Source of the DNA: Pseudomonadota bacterium
Lineage (GTDB): Bacteria; Desulfobacterota; Desulfobulbia; Desulfobulbales; Desulfobulbaceae
Direction of reading: 5' to 3'
Length of the DNA stretch: 5,736 nt
Assembly: GCA_009778235.1 (NCBI GenBank)
Contig: WRKE01000160.1
Span: 1-5,736, forward strand
Shown: piece by piece, positions 5,048 to 5,736 of the stretch
Position numbering within the stretch: the stretch's first letter is position 1
Layout of the letters: the number at the start of each line of letters is the position of its first letter
The notes under the pieces: generated by a model
Database searches by the model: none
What the model was told of the DNA's origin: nothing
What the model saw: only the letters and a program-made list of their open reading frames with translations
Position numbers and translations under genes: made by a program

Positions 5048-5736
5048 TCTTTTTCCTCATGGTGTGTGGATGCAAGCAAACCACTGAGCCGGTCCACTTC
5101 TTTGCGCAGGCGCCGCAGTTCCTTGACCATTTCCGGCAATCTGCCGAAGGCGGCCGCGGCGCGTCCCCAATTTTTGACCTCAATGGCCGGGACACCGCCG
5201 ACCATCGCGCCCTTGGGCTGGTTGTTATGGATGCCGCCCATGGCCGCCACCATAACCTGGTCGTCCAGATGCAGGTGCCCGGCAACGCCTGCCTTGGCGC
5301 CGAGCACCACGTTGCGGCCCAAGGTGGTGCTGCCCGCGATGCCGACCTGGGCCACCAGAATCGAGTTTTCCCCGACCACCACGTTGTGTCCGATCATGAC
5401 CAGGTTGTCGATTTTCGCCCCGGACTTGATCCAGGTCACCCCAAAGGCGGCCCGGTCGACACAGGAGTTGGCGCCGATCTCGACCTCATCGTCGATCCGG
5501 ACCGTGCCCACCTGCGGCTTTTTGTAATGGACGCCCATGCGGTCGGTGGCAAAGCCGAAGCCGTCGCTGCCGATCACCGCGCCGTGGTGGAGCACCACCC
5601 GCCTGCCGATGGTGCAGCGCTCTGCCACCGTCACATTGGCGTGAATGACGGTGTCGTCGCCGATCACCGTATCGTCGCCGATCATTGCACCCGCATGGAT
5701 GGTGACCCGCTCGCCGAGCGCCACCCGGTCGCCCAA
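5044..5736 (-). CDS. lpxD: UDP-3-O-acylglucosamine N-acyltransferase LpxD, 5' end outside window
   Basis: LpxD adds a second 3-hydroxyacyl chain, to the 2-amino group of UDP-3-O-acylglucosamine, the third step of lipid A synthesis, as a cytoplasmic homotrimer. Only the last 230 residues are here; the N-terminal uridine-binding domain lies beyond base 5736, and the TTG at the edge is an internal codon rather than the start. Visible are many hexapeptide repeats of the left-handed beta helix, GAVIGSDGFGFA (52-63 of the fragment), and KIDNLVMIGHNVVVGENS, where His117 of the fragment matches catalytic His239 of E. coli. The C-terminal helix (RLPEMVKELRRLRKEVDRL) is charged and coiled-coil-like, as usual. 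It differs from LpxA by the SDGFGF block and the absence of the HIAHDC motif. Its stop overlaps the fabZ start by ATGA. Upstream genes of such clusters are often ompH/skp and bamA, but they are not in the window. Confidence 0.95.
   Translation of the reverse strand: MGDRVALGERVTIHAGAMIGDDTVIGDDTVIHANVTVAERCTIGRRVVLHHGAVIGSDGFGFATDRMGVHYKKPQVGTVRIDDEVEIGANSCVDRAAFGVTWIKSGAKIDNLVMIGHNVVVGENSILVAQVGIAGSTTLGRNVVLGAKAGVAGHLHLDDQVMVAAMGGIHNNQPKGAMVGGVPAIEVKNWGRAAAAFGRLPEMVKELRRLRKEVDRLSGLLASTHHEEKE

Noticed and set aside
1..5736. CRISPR array, tRNA, rRNA or defence system
   Set aside because: No regularly spaced repeats, no tRNA-like cloverleaf, and all sizeable genes are housekeeping or lipid A genes.

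Overview
This window is ordinary, GC-rich bacterial chromosome with every recognised gene on the minus strand. It reads right to left as lpxD (5' end outside the window), fabZ, lpxA, lpxI, a 401-bp gene-free gap, asnS, then hflX (3' end outside the window). The lipid A genes show a Gram-negative bacterium with lipopolysaccharide. The use of LpxI rather than LpxH, the lpxD-fabZ-lpxA-lpxI order and an HflX with a long N-terminal extension fit a deltaproteobacterium (Desulfobacterota, perhaps Desulfobulbales). That placement is inference from gene content; no marker here names a species.

Right part (2890-5736): a tightly packed lipid A and fatty acid operon. lpxD overlaps fabZ by ATGA, fabZ and lpxA are 63 bp apart with a 6-bp hairpin between them, and lpxA overlaps lpxI by 8 bp. 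LpxA adds the first 3-hydroxyacyl chain to UDP-GlcNAc, LpxD adds the N-linked chain, and LpxI cleaves UDP-2,3-diacylglucosamine to lipid X. FabZ works on the same pool of 3-hydroxyacyl-ACP, so the operon sits at the branch between membrane phospholipid and lipid A.

Middle (2489-2889): no convincing protein gene. Two repeat-like blocks lie here: a 92-bp AT-rich segment bounded by perfect 10-bp inverted repeats, and a REP-like cluster with a 17-bp direct repeat. Next to asnS, three short arms can form two mutually exclusive hairpins, one of which covers the asnS Shine-Dalgarno sequence. A 24-codon ORF just upstream could be a leader peptide, but this is weakly supported.

Left part (1-2488): asnS, complete, then hflX 24 bp downstream. 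hflX is unusual because the family's conserved N-terminus begins at an ATC codon placed 6 nt after a perfect AAGGAG, with no ATG, GTG or TTG available at that place. No new multi-gene system is visible; the points worth checking are the hflX start, the asnS leader and the repeats in the gap.
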